This document shows, piece after piece, positions 1 through 8,833 of a stretch of 64,000 nt of DNA (the stretch's first letter is position 1; every line of letters begins with the position of its first letter). The position numbers and the translations under genes were made by a program. Below the pieces are notes generated by a model. It did not search any database. It saw only the letters and a program-made list of their open reading frames with translations, and was not told where the DNA came from. Location: positions 25,526 through 89,525 of the forward strand of contig NZ_LMBX01000019.1 of NCBI RefSeq assembly GCF_001439605.1, written 5' to 3'. Source of the DNA: Cytobacillus praedii. GTDB taxonomy: Bacteria > Bacillota > Bacilli > Bacillales > Cytobacillaceae.

Positions 1-942
1 AAACCGCATGAACATCATATTGAACCGAATATTCCTGATGAATGGTTTGTTCCAAAAGTAAAGGATCAAACGGAAGCAGAAGCGGTTGTAAGACCAAGCT
101 TATCCTACTGGCAGGATGCATGGCGGCGCCTTCTGAAGAATAAGTTAGCCATGGCAGGATTAACATTTCTTATTCTCCTTATCGTAATGGCCATTTTTGG
201 ACCGATTATTTCACCACATGATGCTGCAGAGCAAAAGCTTGTCAATCAAAATCTGCCTCCTTCCAGTAAGCATTGGTTTGGGACGGATGAATTAGGCAGG
301 GATGTTTTTTCGAGGACATGGCTTGGAGCACGAATATCCCTGTTTGTCGGAACTGTTGCCGCATTAATCGATTTTCTTATTGGAGTCGTTTATGGAGGAA
401 TTGCTGGTTATAAAGGCGGGAAAGCAGACAATATCATGATGAGATTTGTAGAAATTTTGTATGGCCTCCCATATTTACTTGTCGTTATTTTAATAAGTGT
501 GGTCATGGGCCCTGGCTTGTTTACAATCATATTTGCTCTATCTATTACCGGCTGGGTTGGGATGGCACGAATTGTTAGAGGACAGGTTCTTCAAATCAAA
601 AACTACGAATTTGTACTTGCATCGAAAACGTTTGGGACGAAAACCTCTCGAATTATAAAGAAAAACCTATTGCCAAATACAATGGGTCCAATTATTGTCC
701 AAATGACTTTAACAGTCCCCTCAGCGATCTTTGCAGAAGCATTTTTAAGCTTCCTTGGCTTAGGAATCCAACCCCCTTTGGCGAGCTGGGGTTCCATGGC
801 TAGTGATGGATTGTCTACGATTCTATCAGGACATTGGTGGCGGTTGTTTTTTCCAGCCTTCTTCATTTCTCTGACGATGTTTTCATTTAATGTACTAGGG
901 GATGGGCTGCAGGATGCGCTTGATCCGAAGTTGAGGAGGTAG
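1..942 (+). CDS. dppC: Dipeptide ABC transporter permease DppC (5' end outside window)
   Basis: Inner-membrane permease of the oligo/dipeptide ABC importer. The reading frame is open from base 1, so the gene starts upstream; 313 residues are present. The visible N-terminal part is a hydrophilic cytoplasmic stretch ending in a basic WRRLLKNKLA segment, typical just before TM1 of the DppC/OppC family. A Met at 151 is internal to this and should not be taken as the start. About five to six hydrophobic segments follow, and the EAA-loop region (residues about 235-265, ending SFLGLGIQPP) that contacts the ATPase is intact. dppD follows after 4 nt, so the two are cotranscribed. The order dppC-dppD-dppE-ykfABCD matches B. 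subtilis, which is why I prefer Dpp to Opp. Confidence 0.93.
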   Translation, partial: KPHEHHIEPNIPDEWFVPKVKDQTEAEAVVRPSLSYWQDAWRRLLKNKLAMAGLTFLILLIVMAIFGPIISPHDAAEQKLVNQNLPPSSKHWFGTDELGRDVFSRTWLGARISLFVGTVAALIDFLIGVVYGGIAGYKGGKADNIMMRFVEILYGLPYLLVVILISVVMGPGLFTIIFALSITGWVGMARIVRGQVLQIKNYEFVLASKTFGTKTSRIIKKNLLPNTMGPIIVQMTLTVPSAIFAEAFLSFLGLGIQPPLASWGSMASDGLSTILSGHWWRLFFPAFFISLTMFSFNVLGDGLQDALDPKLRR

Positions 943-946
943 CAGC

Positions 947-1945
947 ATGGAAAAGATTCTTGAGGTAAAAAATCTCCATGTTTCTTTTAAAACCTATGGT
1001 GGAGAAGTCAAGGCTGTTCGTGGCGTTACCTTTGATTTATATAAAGGGGAAACATTAGCGATTGTTGGTGAATCAGGCTGCGGGAAAAGCGTAAGCGCTC
1101 AAAGTATTATGCGGCTGATTCCCAACCCGCCTGGAAAAATTACGCATGGTTCCATACTTTTTAAAGGGATGGATTTAACAGCAGTGAAAGAACCGCAAAT
1201 GAGAAATATCCGCGGGGCAGACATATCGATGATTTTCCAAGACCCGATGACGGCTTTGAACCCAACAATCACAATAGGCGAACAAATCATTGAAGGGGTT
1301 TTACAGCATAAACAAGTTACAAGGCAGGAAGCAAAAAAAACAGCACTTGAAATGCTGGATCTTGTTGGGATTCCAAACCCAGTTGAACGTTTAAAGCATT
1401 ATCCCCACCAATTTAGCGGAGGGATGAGACAGCGAATTGTTATTGCGATGGCGCTCGTCTGCCAGCCGGAAGTTTTGATTGCTGATGAACCAACAACAGC
1501 TTTGGATGTCACGATACAAGCCCAAATACTAGATTTATTTAAGGAAATACAAAGTAAAACAGGCGTATCCATTATTCTCATCACCCATGATCTGGGTGTA
1601 GTCGCACAGGTTGCGGATCGGGTGGTGGTTATGTATGCAGGAAAAATTGTGGAAGCAGGATCGAGAAGGGAGATTTTTTATACTCCTCAGCATCCTTACA
1701 CAAAGGGGTTATTAAATTCTGTTCCGCGTCTTGATATTGAAGAAACAGAGCTTGTGCCGATTGGCGGTTCACCTCCTGATTTGTTTTCACCTCCGACAGG
1801 GTGTCCTTTTACAGCTAGATGTGCATATGCCATGGAAGTTTGTGATCGGAAATACCCATTTAAGACCCGTCTAAGTCAGGAACATCATGTAGATTGCTGG
1901 CTGCAGGATGAGCGCGCCATAAAAATGCTTGCTAGTATCAAGTAG
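947..1945 (+). CDS. dppD: Dipeptide ABC transporter ATP-binding protein DppD
   Basis: Cytoplasmic ATPase that powers dipeptide import. The 332-residue protein has Walker A (GESGCGKS, about residues 41-48), the Q-loop (FQDPMTALNP), the ABC signature (FSGGMRQR), Walker B (VLIADEPTTALD) and the switch histidine (ITHDLG). The C-terminal oligopeptide-transporter extension carries the Cys-rich CPFTARCAYAMEVC motif usual for OppD/DppD proteins. A ribosome binding site (GAGGAGG-type, inside the end of dppC) precedes the ATG. It is paired with ykfD further down, which supplies a second ATPase of the OppF/DppF type; B. subtilis dpp has the same arrangement. Confidence 0.95.
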   Translation: MEKILEVKNLHVSFKTYGGEVKAVRGVTFDLYKGETLAIVGESGCGKSVSAQSIMRLIPNPPGKITHGSILFKGMDLTAVKEPQMRNIRGADISMIFQDPMTALNPTITIGEQIIEGVLQHKQVTRQEAKKTALEMLDLVGIPNPVERLKHYPHQFSGGMRQRIVIAMALVCQPEVLIADEPTTALDVTIQAQILDLFKEIQSKTGVSIILITHDLGVVAQVADRVVVMYAGKIVEAGSRREIFYTPQHPYTKGLLNSVPRLDIEETELVPIGGSPPDLFSPPTGCPFTARCAYAMEVCDRKYPFKTRLSQEHHVDCWLQDERAIKMLASIK

Positions 1946-2022
1946 TTTGTTCTTTTTTTCAGCCATTATCATATAGCTGAAATTAGAAATGCTAGAAACA
2001 TAAAAAAAGAGGGGGAAGTGGC

Positions 2023-3663
2023 GTGAAGAAGTATGTATCTTTGTTGTTAACGTGCTTATTGATTTTTGTGCTGGCTGCCTGTACTGCCAAACAGGAAACA
2101 GGGAATGAGCCTAAACCAACTGATAAAGAAGAAGGTACAAAGGAAGAAGCAGTGACTGAAAAGATTCTTTATCTTAATAATGGAATGGAACCAACCTCGT
2201 TTGATCCGCCAATTGGCTTCGATGCTGTCTCATGGAGCGGATTAAATAATTTAATGGAAGGCTTAACCCGTTTAAGCCAAAACCATGAACCTGAAGCTGC
2301 GACTGCGGAAAAATGGGATGTGTCTGAAGATGGGAAAACCTATACATTCCATATTCGGGAAAATGCCAAATGGTCAAATGGTGATAGTGTAACGGCCGGT
2401 GACTTTGTGTTTGCATGGAAACGTCTATTAAATCCAGAAACTGGTTCTCCAGCTGCCTTCCTAGGCTACTTTATCGAGGGTGCAGAAGCATTTAACACCG
2501 GAGCGGGATCTGCAGATGATGTAAAGGTTAAAGCGGTTGATGAAAAAACGTTTGAAGTGACATTAATCAGTCCGCAGGCATACTTTTTAAGTGTAATCAC
2601 TAACCCGGCATTCTTTCCAATTAATGAGAAGGTTGCAGCAGAGAATCCGCAGTGGTTTGCTGAGGCGGAAACTTTCGTTGGAAATGGCCCATTTAATTTA
2701 GCAGAATGGGAGCATGACAGCCACTTTTTAATGGAAAAGAATGACCAGTACTGGGATGCGGGTACAGTAAAGCTAGATAAAGTCCATTGGGCGATTGTGG
2801 ATGACACAAATACGGAATATCAAATGTATCAAACTGGCAATCTAGATGTTTCTGATATACCAGCTGATTTAAGCGAGCAGCTATTCTCAGAAGGGAAAGT
2901 GCAGGTTGGTGATCAAGCAGGGGATTACTTCTATCGATTTAACTTAACATTGGAGCCTTTCCAAAATGTAAATATTCGTAAGGCGTTTGCAATGGCGGTT
3001 GATCAACAGCAAATTGTAGACTTTGTAACAAAAAATAAAGAAAAGCCTGCTTACGGTTTTGTTGCTTACGGTTTTAATGATCCAGCAGGAAATGACTTCC
3101 GCGAAACAGCTGGAGATCTTGTGAAAACTGATATTGAAGAAGCAAAGGCTCTGCTTGCAAAAGGGATGGAAGAAGAAGGATATGAAAAGCTTCCAGAAGT
3201 AACATTAACGTATAGTACGAGTGATACGCATAAGAAAATTGCTGAAGCGCTTCAACAGATGTTTAAGGATAATCTAGGTGTTGAAGTGAAGCTGGCAAAT
3301 ATGGAATGGAATGTATTTGCTGAGGAGCAAACAGCTCTAAAATTCCAGCTTTCTCGAAGCTCTTTCCTTGCTGATTATGCTGACCCAATCAACTTCCTGG
3401 AAAACTTCCAGACAGGTCATTCGATGAACCGTACAGGCTGGAGCAATGCGGAATATGATCAATTGATTAAAGATGCAAAAAATGAAGCGGATGAAACGAG
3501 ACGTTACGAAATGATGTATAAGGCAGAAAAGATTCTCTTTGAAGAAATGCCTATCATTCCAATTCATTTCTATAATCAAGTGTATTTACAAAATGAGGCT
3601 GTTACAGGTATCGTACGCCATCCAGTTGGCTATTTGGAACTGAAATGGGCAGATAAAAATTAA
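2023..3663 (+). CDS. dppE: Peptide-binding lipoprotein DppE/OppA family
   Basis: Extracellular solute-binding protein (SBP family 5) anchored in the membrane as a lipoprotein and delivering peptides to DppBC. It starts at a GTG 7 nt after GAGGGGGA. A signal peptide ends in a lipobox LAAC (Cys at about residue 20), followed by a charged, disordered linker (residues 21-45). The family-5 signature region LTRLSQNHEPEAA to FAWKRLLNPETGS is clear. Length is 546 residues, normal for DppE/OppA. It lies 77 nt after dppD and is followed by a hairpin terminator. Ligand range cannot be read from sequence; murein peptide binding is inferred from the ykf genes downstream. Confidence 0.93.
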   Translation: MKKYVSLLLTCLLIFVLAACTAKQETGNEPKPTDKEEGTKEEAVTEKILYLNNGMEPTSFDPPIGFDAVSWSGLNNLMEGLTRLSQNHEPEAATAEKWDVSEDGKTYTFHIRENAKWSNGDSVTAGDFVFAWKRLLNPETGSPAAFLGYFIEGAEAFNTGAGSADDVKVKAVDEKTFEVTLISPQAYFLSVITNPAFFPINEKVAAENPQWFAEAETFVGNGPFNLAEWEHDSHFLMEKNDQYWDAGTVKLDKVHWAIVDDTNTEYQMYQTGNLDVSDIPADLSEQLFSEGKVQVGDQAGDYFYRFNLTLEPFQNVNIRKAFAMAVDQQQIVDFVTKNKEKPAYGFVAYGFNDPAGNDFRETAGDLVKTDIEEAKALLAKGMEEEGYEKLPEVTLTYSTSDTHKKIAEALQQMFKDNLGVEVKLANMEWNVFAEEQTALKFQLSRSSFLADYADPINFLENFQTGHSMNRTGWSNAEYDQLIKDAKNEADETRRYEMMYKAEKILFEEMPIIPIHFYNQVYLQNEAVTGIVRHPVGYLELKWADKN

Positions 3664-3683
3664 GAAAACTTGTATCTTGATTG

Positions 3684-3711
3684 GGGATGTTCGCTTGAAC
3701 ATCCCTTTTTA
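3684..3711 (+). terminator. Rho-independent terminator after dppE
   Basis: A perfect 9-bp stem (GGGATGTTC / GAACATCCC) with a 4-nt loop is followed by a T run. It sits between dppE and ykfA, so the ykf genes are either reached by partial read-through or have a promoter of their own in the following 90 nt; I see no clear one. Confidence 0.85.
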
Positions 3712-3799
3712 AAAAAAGAAACCATTAGACGACCTTTATTTATCCCCCTCACTGAATATGGATGTAAAGAAAGATCAATAAAATGAAGGATGTGACAGC

Positions 3800-4720
3800 A
3801 TGGGAGTAAAGCCACAGCGGTTAAAGATAGGAGATACGATTGGCATCATTGCACCAGCTAGCCCGCCAAATCAGGAGAATTTACTGCGTTCCTTTGCATT
3901 TTTAGAGGAATTAGGACTGAAGGTAAAGCTTGGAAAGCATGTTTACGACCAGTATGGCTATTTGGCTGGAAAAGATAAGGATCGGCTAGAGGATTTACAT
4001 ACGATGTTTATGGATAGTGAAGTAAAGGCTGTTATTTGTGCGGGTGGGGGATATGGAACTGGCCGAATCGCTTCACAGATAGATTATAAGATGATTAAAA
4101 ATCACCCCAAAATATTCTGGGGCTACAGCGATATTACCTTTTTGCATACGGCTATCCGGCAGCAGACGGGGCTTATAACCTTTCATGGGCCGATGCTTGC
4201 ATCAGATATTGGTAAGGTCGATGCAGATCCTGTATCTAAGGAATATTTTAAGCAATTGTTTGAACCAGCCTCGATTCAGTATCCAAATGACCTCTCCCAG
4301 TTGGAAGTTTTAATTGATGGAAAAGTAGGCGGCGAGATCACTGGAGGAAATTTATCTCTTATTGCTAGCACGATTGGAACAGCATTTGAGATTGATACGA
4401 AAGGAAAGCTGCTTTTAATAGAGGATATAAATGAAGAACCGCGTTCTATCGATCGCATGCTTAATCAATTGTATATGGCTGGAAAGCTTTCCGAAGCATC
4501 CGGCCTAATTATTGGAGATTTTAATAATTGTGTTCCTGAAAGAGAGCTTTCACTCGAGCTTGACGAAGTAATCTCTCATTATACTTATTTAGCAAATATA
4601 CCTGCTCTAAAGGGATTCAAATTTGGTCATTGCTCCCCGCATATTTCAATTCCTTTAGGTGTTCATGCAGAAATGGACACATCTCAAAAGCGATTAATTA
4701 TTGATAGTGGAGTCCAGTAA
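3800..4720 (+). CDS. ykfA: Murein tetrapeptide LD-carboxypeptidase (peptidase S66)
   Basis: Cytoplasmic serine peptidase that removes the terminal D-Ala from recycled murein tetrapeptides. The S66/LdcA family pattern is present: the N-terminal IAPASPP strand, the CAGGGYGTGR loop, nucleophile Ser110 in GYSDIT, Glu208 in LIEDINEEP, and His277 in FGHCSPH, together the expected Ser-Glu-His triad. Length 306 is usual. The ATG at 3800 has AAGGATG upstream. It is first in the ykfABCD block, which in B. subtilis follows dpp and degrades imported murein peptides. Confidence 0.92.
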   Translation: MGVKPQRLKIGDTIGIIAPASPPNQENLLRSFAFLEELGLKVKLGKHVYDQYGYLAGKDKDRLEDLHTMFMDSEVKAVICAGGGYGTGRIASQIDYKMIKNHPKIFWGYSDITFLHTAIRQQTGLITFHGPMLASDIGKVDADPVSKEYFKQLFEPASIQYPNDLSQLEVLIDGKVGGEITGGNLSLIASTIGTAFEIDTKGKLLLIEDINEEPRSIDRMLNQLYMAGKLSEASGLIIGDFNNCVPERELSLELDEVISHYTYLANIPALKGFKFGHCSPHISIPLGVHAEMDTSQKRLIIDSGVQ

Positions 4721-4749
4721 GCGAAAGTGTTCAAAAAGGGTGGGAGAAA

Positions 4750-5859
4750 ATGAGAATAGACAAAATTGAAACGTATAGGGTAGCGATACCACTTATGAAG
4801 CCATTTAAAACAGCATTGAGAACTGTTCATACTGCTGATTCGATTATTGTAAAAATTACATGTGAAGACGGTACGATTGGCTGGGGGGAAGCTCCTCCAA
4901 CAATTGTAATAACAGGAGAGAGCCTTTCAAGCATAGAATCAGCTATACATCATGTGCTAAAACCGTTCTTAGAAAACCAAAGTTTAAGAAACTATGAAGA
5001 AATTTTTCAAGGAATCCAATCGATATTGATAGGGAATTCAAGTGCAAAGGCTGCGGTCGATATGGCTCTTTATGATTGTTTGTCTAAGATTTGCAAGCTG
5101 CCATTATATCAATTTCTAGGCGGACATAAAGATGAAATCGAAACGGATTTTACAGTGAGTGTCAATGGACCGGAGGAAATGGGCGAAGATGCAGTTACCT
5201 ATGTCCAGCAAGGATTTGACGTCTTAAAAGTCAAAGTAGGAAAGGATGATATTAAAACTGATATTGAACGTATTCGTGAAATTAGAAGCAGGGTGGGCAG
5301 GGAAATAAAAATTCGGCTTGATGCCAACCAAGGCTGGAAGCCAAAGGAAGCCATTCAGGCGATTCGAAAAATGGAAAGTCTTGATCTAAATATTGAATTG
5401 GTGGAACAGCCTGTGAAAGCATGGGACATTGAAGGATTAAAGCAAGTAACAGACAATGTGGATACACAAATTATGGCAGATGAAAGTGTATTTACTCCTA
5501 AGCAGGCATTTGACGTAATCAAGTCGAAAAGTGCTGATTTAATTAATATAAAATTAATGAAATCAGGCGGTATCTATCAAGCCCAAATCATTAATCAGCT
5601 CGCAGAGGTCTGCGGGATGGAATGTATGGTAGGCAGCATGATAGAAACACGAATTGGAATCTCCGCAGCTGCACATTTTGCAGCCAGTAAGAAGAACATC
5701 ACACGTTTTGACTTTGATGCTCCCTTAATGCTTGCCAGGGAAGTGATCGAAGGCGGGATCAAATACAGTGGAAGAAGGATTACTCTTCCGAAGGAGCCTG
5801 GCTTAGGAATTAGAAATGTAAACATTGAAGGAGGCCTTGCAATTGGAGAAAAACCCTAA
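4750..5859 (+). CDS. ykfB: L-Ala-D/L-Glu epimerase (enolase superfamily)
   Basis: Epimerises L-Ala-D-Glu from murein to L-Ala-L-Glu. All catalytic residues known for the B. subtilis enzyme fall at the same numbers here: Lys160 and Lys162 of the KVK motif, the metal ligands Asp191 (DANQ), Glu219 (VEQP) and Asp244 (ADES), and Lys268 (KLMKSGG). The N-terminal capping domain runs to about residue 125, and the barrel with the MLE signature follows. Length is 369 residues. A GGGTGGGAG site precedes the ATG. Its end overlaps ykfC, indicating translational coupling. Confidence 0.95.
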   Translation: MRIDKIETYRVAIPLMKPFKTALRTVHTADSIIVKITCEDGTIGWGEAPPTIVITGESLSSIESAIHHVLKPFLENQSLRNYEEIFQGIQSILIGNSSAKAAVDMALYDCLSKICKLPLYQFLGGHKDEIETDFTVSVNGPEEMGEDAVTYVQQGFDVLKVKVGKDDIKTDIERIREIRSRVGREIKIRLDANQGWKPKEAIQAIRKMESLDLNIELVEQPVKAWDIEGLKQVTDNVDTQIMADESVFTPKQAFDVIKSKSADLINIKLMKSGGIYQAQIINQLAEVCGMECMVGSMIETRIGISAAAHFAASKKNITRFDFDAPLMLAREVIEGGIKYSGRRITLPKEPGLGIRNVNIEGGLAIGEKP

Positions 5860-6757
5860 ATGGCTAGTTGATGTTGCTGTTGCAACTTTGTGGACTTCGT
5901 ATGATTCACCAAGAGAAATTGATAGGAATGCAATCAGCCATCCTGTATATGTTGAAGACTGGCTAGGCGGCTTAACGTACGAGACTAGTTTAGAACTTTG
6001 TAATAAAAACCTAGTGCAGTCACAAGTATTATACGGAGAAGAATTACAGGTGATCGAAGAGAAGGGAGAATGGGTCCATGTCATTGTTCCGAGTCAGTCT
6101 TCCTCTAAAGATAAGAGAGGATACCCAGGGTGGATGCCTAAGAATCAACTAATATTACGGGAGGATTGGGCAATGGATGAAAGCCCAGTCGCTGTTATTT
6201 CCGAAAAAAGAGCAGCCCTTTATTCTTATTACCGAAAACCACAGTTTGCATTAAGCTATCAAACAATCCTTCCGCTTATTAGCAGGGAAGGGGACTGGAT
6301 TCAAGTTCAGACACCAGCGGGAGAGGGTTTTCTGAGGGCGGAGGATGTCAGTATTTATGATTCTGTAGAAAAAGTTCCTAAGGGAAGCGGAAGAAATATT
6401 GTATCGGAGGGGGAGAAATTCCTGCAATTGCCCTACTTGTGGGGCGGGATGAGCAGCTTTGGCTATGACTGCTCAGGTTTTAGCTATTCAATGTGTAAAG
6501 CAAATGGCTATATCATTCCACGTGATGCACATGACCAGGCTGAAGCGGGAAAGAGAATTGCATTAAATGAAATGGAGCCGGGGGATCTCTTGTTCTTTGC
6601 GTATGAAGAGGGAAAAGGAAGTATTCATCATGTCGGGATATATTATGGAGAAGGCAAACTGATTCATTCGCCTAATACAGGAAAGTGCATTGAAATAATC
6701 GAGTTAAAGGATACGATTTATGAAAAGGAATTGTGTGCAGCAAGGCGTTTTTGGTAA
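5843..6757 (+). CDS. ykfC: Gamma-D-glutamyl-L-diamino acid endopeptidase (NlpC/P60)
   Basis: Cysteine peptidase that cuts the D-gamma-Glu-meso-DAP bond of free murein peptides. SH3-like domains occupy roughly residues 1-185, with the NlpC/P60 domain after them. The catalytic triad is visible: Cys210 in YDCSGF, His263 in HHVGIY, His275 in HSP. There is no signal peptide, which fits the cytoplasmic YkfC type. I chose the TTG at 5843 because AAGGAGG lies 8 nt before it; in-frame TTGs at 5825 and 5837 precede or touch that site. The gene overlaps ykfB by 17 nt. The 304-residue length is close to family members with a bacterial SH3 pair. Confidence 0.92.
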   Translation: MEKNPKWLVDVAVATLWTSYDSPREIDRNAISHPVYVEDWLGGLTYETSLELCNKNLVQSQVLYGEELQVIEEKGEWVHVIVPSQSSSKDKRGYPGWMPKNQLILREDWAMDESPVAVISEKRAALYSYYRKPQFALSYQTILPLISREGDWIQVQTPAGEGFLRAEDVSIYDSVEKVPKGSGRNIVSEGEKFLQLPYLWGGMSSFGYDCSGFSYSMCKANGYIIPRDAHDQAEAGKRIALNEMEPGDLLFFAYEEGKGSIHHVGIYYGEGKLIHSPNTGKCIEIIELKDTIYEKELCAARRFW

Positions 6758-6775
6758 ATGATTGGAGGATATAGA

Positions 6776-7786
6776 ATGGGTAAGGATGCATTATTAGAAG
6801 TAAAGAATCTAAAAAAGCATTTTTCTTTAGGGAAGGAGCGGTTATTAAAGGCGGTTGATGGTATTTCTTTCTATATTAAGAAAGGAGAAACTTTTGGAAT
6901 TGTTGGTGAGTCTGGATGCGGGAAGTCTACCGCAGGACGAACAATAATTGGATTGTATGACCGGACTGAGGGAGAGGTCCTTTATAAAGGAGAAAATGTT
7001 CATCAAATGACAGGCAAGGATCGATTTGCTTTTCAGCGAAAAATGCAAATGATATTTCAAGACCCATATGCCTCGTTAAATCCCCGTTCAACAGTTAGAG
7101 AAATTATTTCTGAGCCAATGGAGGTTCATGGTCTATATCCAGATAAGAAGCAGCGGTTGGAGCGGATATATCAATTATTAGAGGATGTAGGATTAAATCG
7201 GGATCATGCCAATCGCTACCCACACGAATTCAGCGGCGGCCAAAGACAGAGGATTGGGATTGCGCGTGCATTATCACTTGATCCTGAATTTATTATTGCG
7301 GATGAGCCTATTTCTGCCCTTGATGTTTCCGTACAAGCACAAGTTGTTAATCTGCTTAAGAATTTACAAAAAAGAAAGGGATTAACCTTTCTATTTATTG
7401 CCCATGATTTATCGATGGTCAAACATATAAGCGATCGGATCGGGGTCATGTATCTAGGGAATCTTGTTGAACAAACAGCAAGTGCAAACCTTTATAAAAA
7501 TCCTCTTCATCCATATACACAGGCACTTTTATCAGCAATTCCAATCCCTGATCCGGATGTAGAGGACAGGAGGGAACGGATTATATTAAAAGGAGAGCTG
7601 CCAAGTCCAATCAATCCCCCAAGTGGCTGCGTATTTAAAACCCGCTGTCCTATGGTGATGGATGCGTGTCGAACAGTTAAGCCAGAATGGCAGGAAGTAG
7701 AGGAGGATCACTTTGTGGCCTGTCATTTGTATAATGAAGGGATTGATGGCCGTCCAAAATATACACAAGTGATGGGAATAAAATGA
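6776..7786 (+). CDS. ykfD: Peptide ABC transporter ATP-binding protein, DppF/OppF type
   Basis: Second ATPase of the peptide importer. It has Walker A GESGCGKST, Q-loop FQDPYASLNP, signature FSGGQRQRIGIARAL, Walker B FIIADEPISALD, and the C-terminal oligopeptide-transporter extension with CVFKTRCPMVMDAC. I place the start at ATG 6776, preceded by GGAGG at 6763-6767; an upstream ATG at 6758 directly abuts the ykfC stop and lacks a site. It probably forms a heterodimer with DppD. The end overlaps the following serine hydrolase by 4 nt (ATGA). Confidence 0.93.
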   Translation: MGKDALLEVKNLKKHFSLGKERLLKAVDGISFYIKKGETFGIVGESGCGKSTAGRTIIGLYDRTEGEVLYKGENVHQMTGKDRFAFQRKMQMIFQDPYASLNPRSTVREIISEPMEVHGLYPDKKQRLERIYQLLEDVGLNRDHANRYPHEFSGGQRQRIGIARALSLDPEFIIADEPISALDVSVQAQVVNLLKNLQKRKGLTFLFIAHDLSMVKHISDRIGVMYLGNLVEQTASANLYKNPLHPYTQALLSAIPIPDPDVEDRRERIILKGELPSPINPPSGCVFKTRCPMVMDACRTVKPEWQEVEEDHFVACHLYNEGIDGRPKYTQVMGIK

Positions 7787-8574
7787 AGAAGATACATTTT
7801 GATGAGCTAAAGGAAAACGTGTATACGGAAGCTTCCAAGTGTAGAGGCAGAGTGGGTCTAATCATTGAAGCCGAGGATAAACGGATTGAGATAAATAGTG
7901 AAGGAAAGTTTTCTTCGGCTAGTCTAATTAAAGTTCCAATCCTGATCGAATGTTTTCGGCAGGCGGACAGGGGTACCCTCAATTTGCAGCAGCCAATCCA
8001 GATTGCATCAGTTGAAAAAGCAGGTGGAGCAGGAGTACTGCAGGCATTATCAAGTGATTTAAAATTAAAAGTAATGGATGTAATGACGTTAATGATCATT
8101 GTTTCGGATAATTTAGCTACAAATCTATTAATTGATCTGATCGGAATGGATCAAATTAATCAGGGCATGAGGGAGCTGAATTTGCAGCATACGGAGCTCA
8201 ATCGAAAAATGATGGATTTTACTGCATTGAAAAACGGGCTGGATAATTATACAACTGCTTCTGATATGCTTACCTGCTTAAAGGAAATCGGTCAAAATAG
8301 GATTTTAACTAAGGAAAGTGCGCGTAAGGCTAGGAGTATTATGGAAAATCAGCAATTTCAAAATAAGCTTTCTGATCAGATTGATTTAGATGCATTCAAG
8401 ATTGCTAATAAAACGGGTGAATTATTTGGCAATGAGCATGATTGTGCGATTATAGAATACGAGAATAAAAGTGTATATGCTGCTGTCCTAATTGATCAGT
8501 TAAAAGTTCCAAAGGATGGAAGGCAGACATTAGCATCTATTGGTCAATTAATCTCACAATATTTAATCGCCTAG
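7783..8574 (+). CDS. Beta-lactamase-fold serine hydrolase
   Basis: Class A beta-lactamase-like serine hydrolase. The three hallmark motifs are in order: SxxK at Ser47-Lys50 (SLIK), SDN at 108-110, and KTG at 210-212. There is no signal peptide or membrane segment, so the protein appears cytoplasmic, unlike true secreted beta-lactamases; an Exx(L)N omega-loop motif is not obvious. The start overlaps ykfD by 4 nt, making it the last gene of the murein-peptide operon. A role on D-amino-acid or peptide substrates from murein is inferred from context only; antibiotic hydrolysis is not supported. Confidence 0.8.
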   Translation: MKKIHFDELKENVYTEASKCRGRVGLIIEAEDKRIEINSEGKFSSASLIKVPILIECFRQADRGTLNLQQPIQIASVEKAGGAGVLQALSSDLKLKVMDVMTLMIIVSDNLATNLLIDLIGMDQINQGMRELNLQHTELNRKMMDFTALKNGLDNYTTASDMLTCLKEIGQNRILTKESARKARSIMENQQFQNKLSDQIDLDAFKIANKTGELFGNEHDCAIIEYENKSVYAAVLIDQLKVPKDGRQTLASIGQLISQYLIA

Positions 8575-8616
8575 GAATATTGTTTTATGAACATTTAGTG
8601 AATATATTATAAATTA

Positions 8617-8645
8617 TTGACTTTTTTCCAGTAATTTAGTTAAAT
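8617..8645 (+). promoter_or_regulatory. Likely sigma-A promoter of yclNOP
   Basis: TTGACT (8617-8622), 17-nt spacer, TTAAAT (8640-8645). It lies about 190 nt before yclN, with Fur-like sequences downstream of it. The -10 is imperfect, and an overlapping TATAAT five bases later could serve instead with poor spacing. Confidence 0.5.
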
Positions 8646-8656
8646 TATAATTAGAT

Positions 8657-8789
8657 TGATAGTGAAATTCATTATCAATATTTTTTTGATCTTTAGTGAG
8701 AATGATTCTTAATTAGAATGATTCTAAAATTACCCTAGGAAAGAATTAGGGAATACATTGGAATTTTTTCACTTGGAATGATAATCATT
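8657..8789 (+). promoter_or_regulatory. Cluster of Fur-like operator sequences before yclN
   Basis: Three iron-box-like palindromes lie between the probable promoter and yclN. The first (about 8658-8678) is a spaced TGATAGTG/TTCATTATCA pair. The second (8698-8725) holds two direct copies of AGAATGATTCT. The third (8777-8789) is AATGATAATCATT, close to the classical 7-1-7 Fur box TGATAATnATTATCA. Iron-dependent repression by Fur is inferred. Confidence 0.75.
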
Positions 8790-8833
8790 TTTTTATTGTC
8801 ATGCTGAGAATAAACATATTATGAGGGCTACAT

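Noticed and set aside
151..942. Met at 151 as the start of the first permease
   Set aside because: The frame is open back to base 1 and encodes the family's normal N-terminal segment, so the gene is cut by the window edge.
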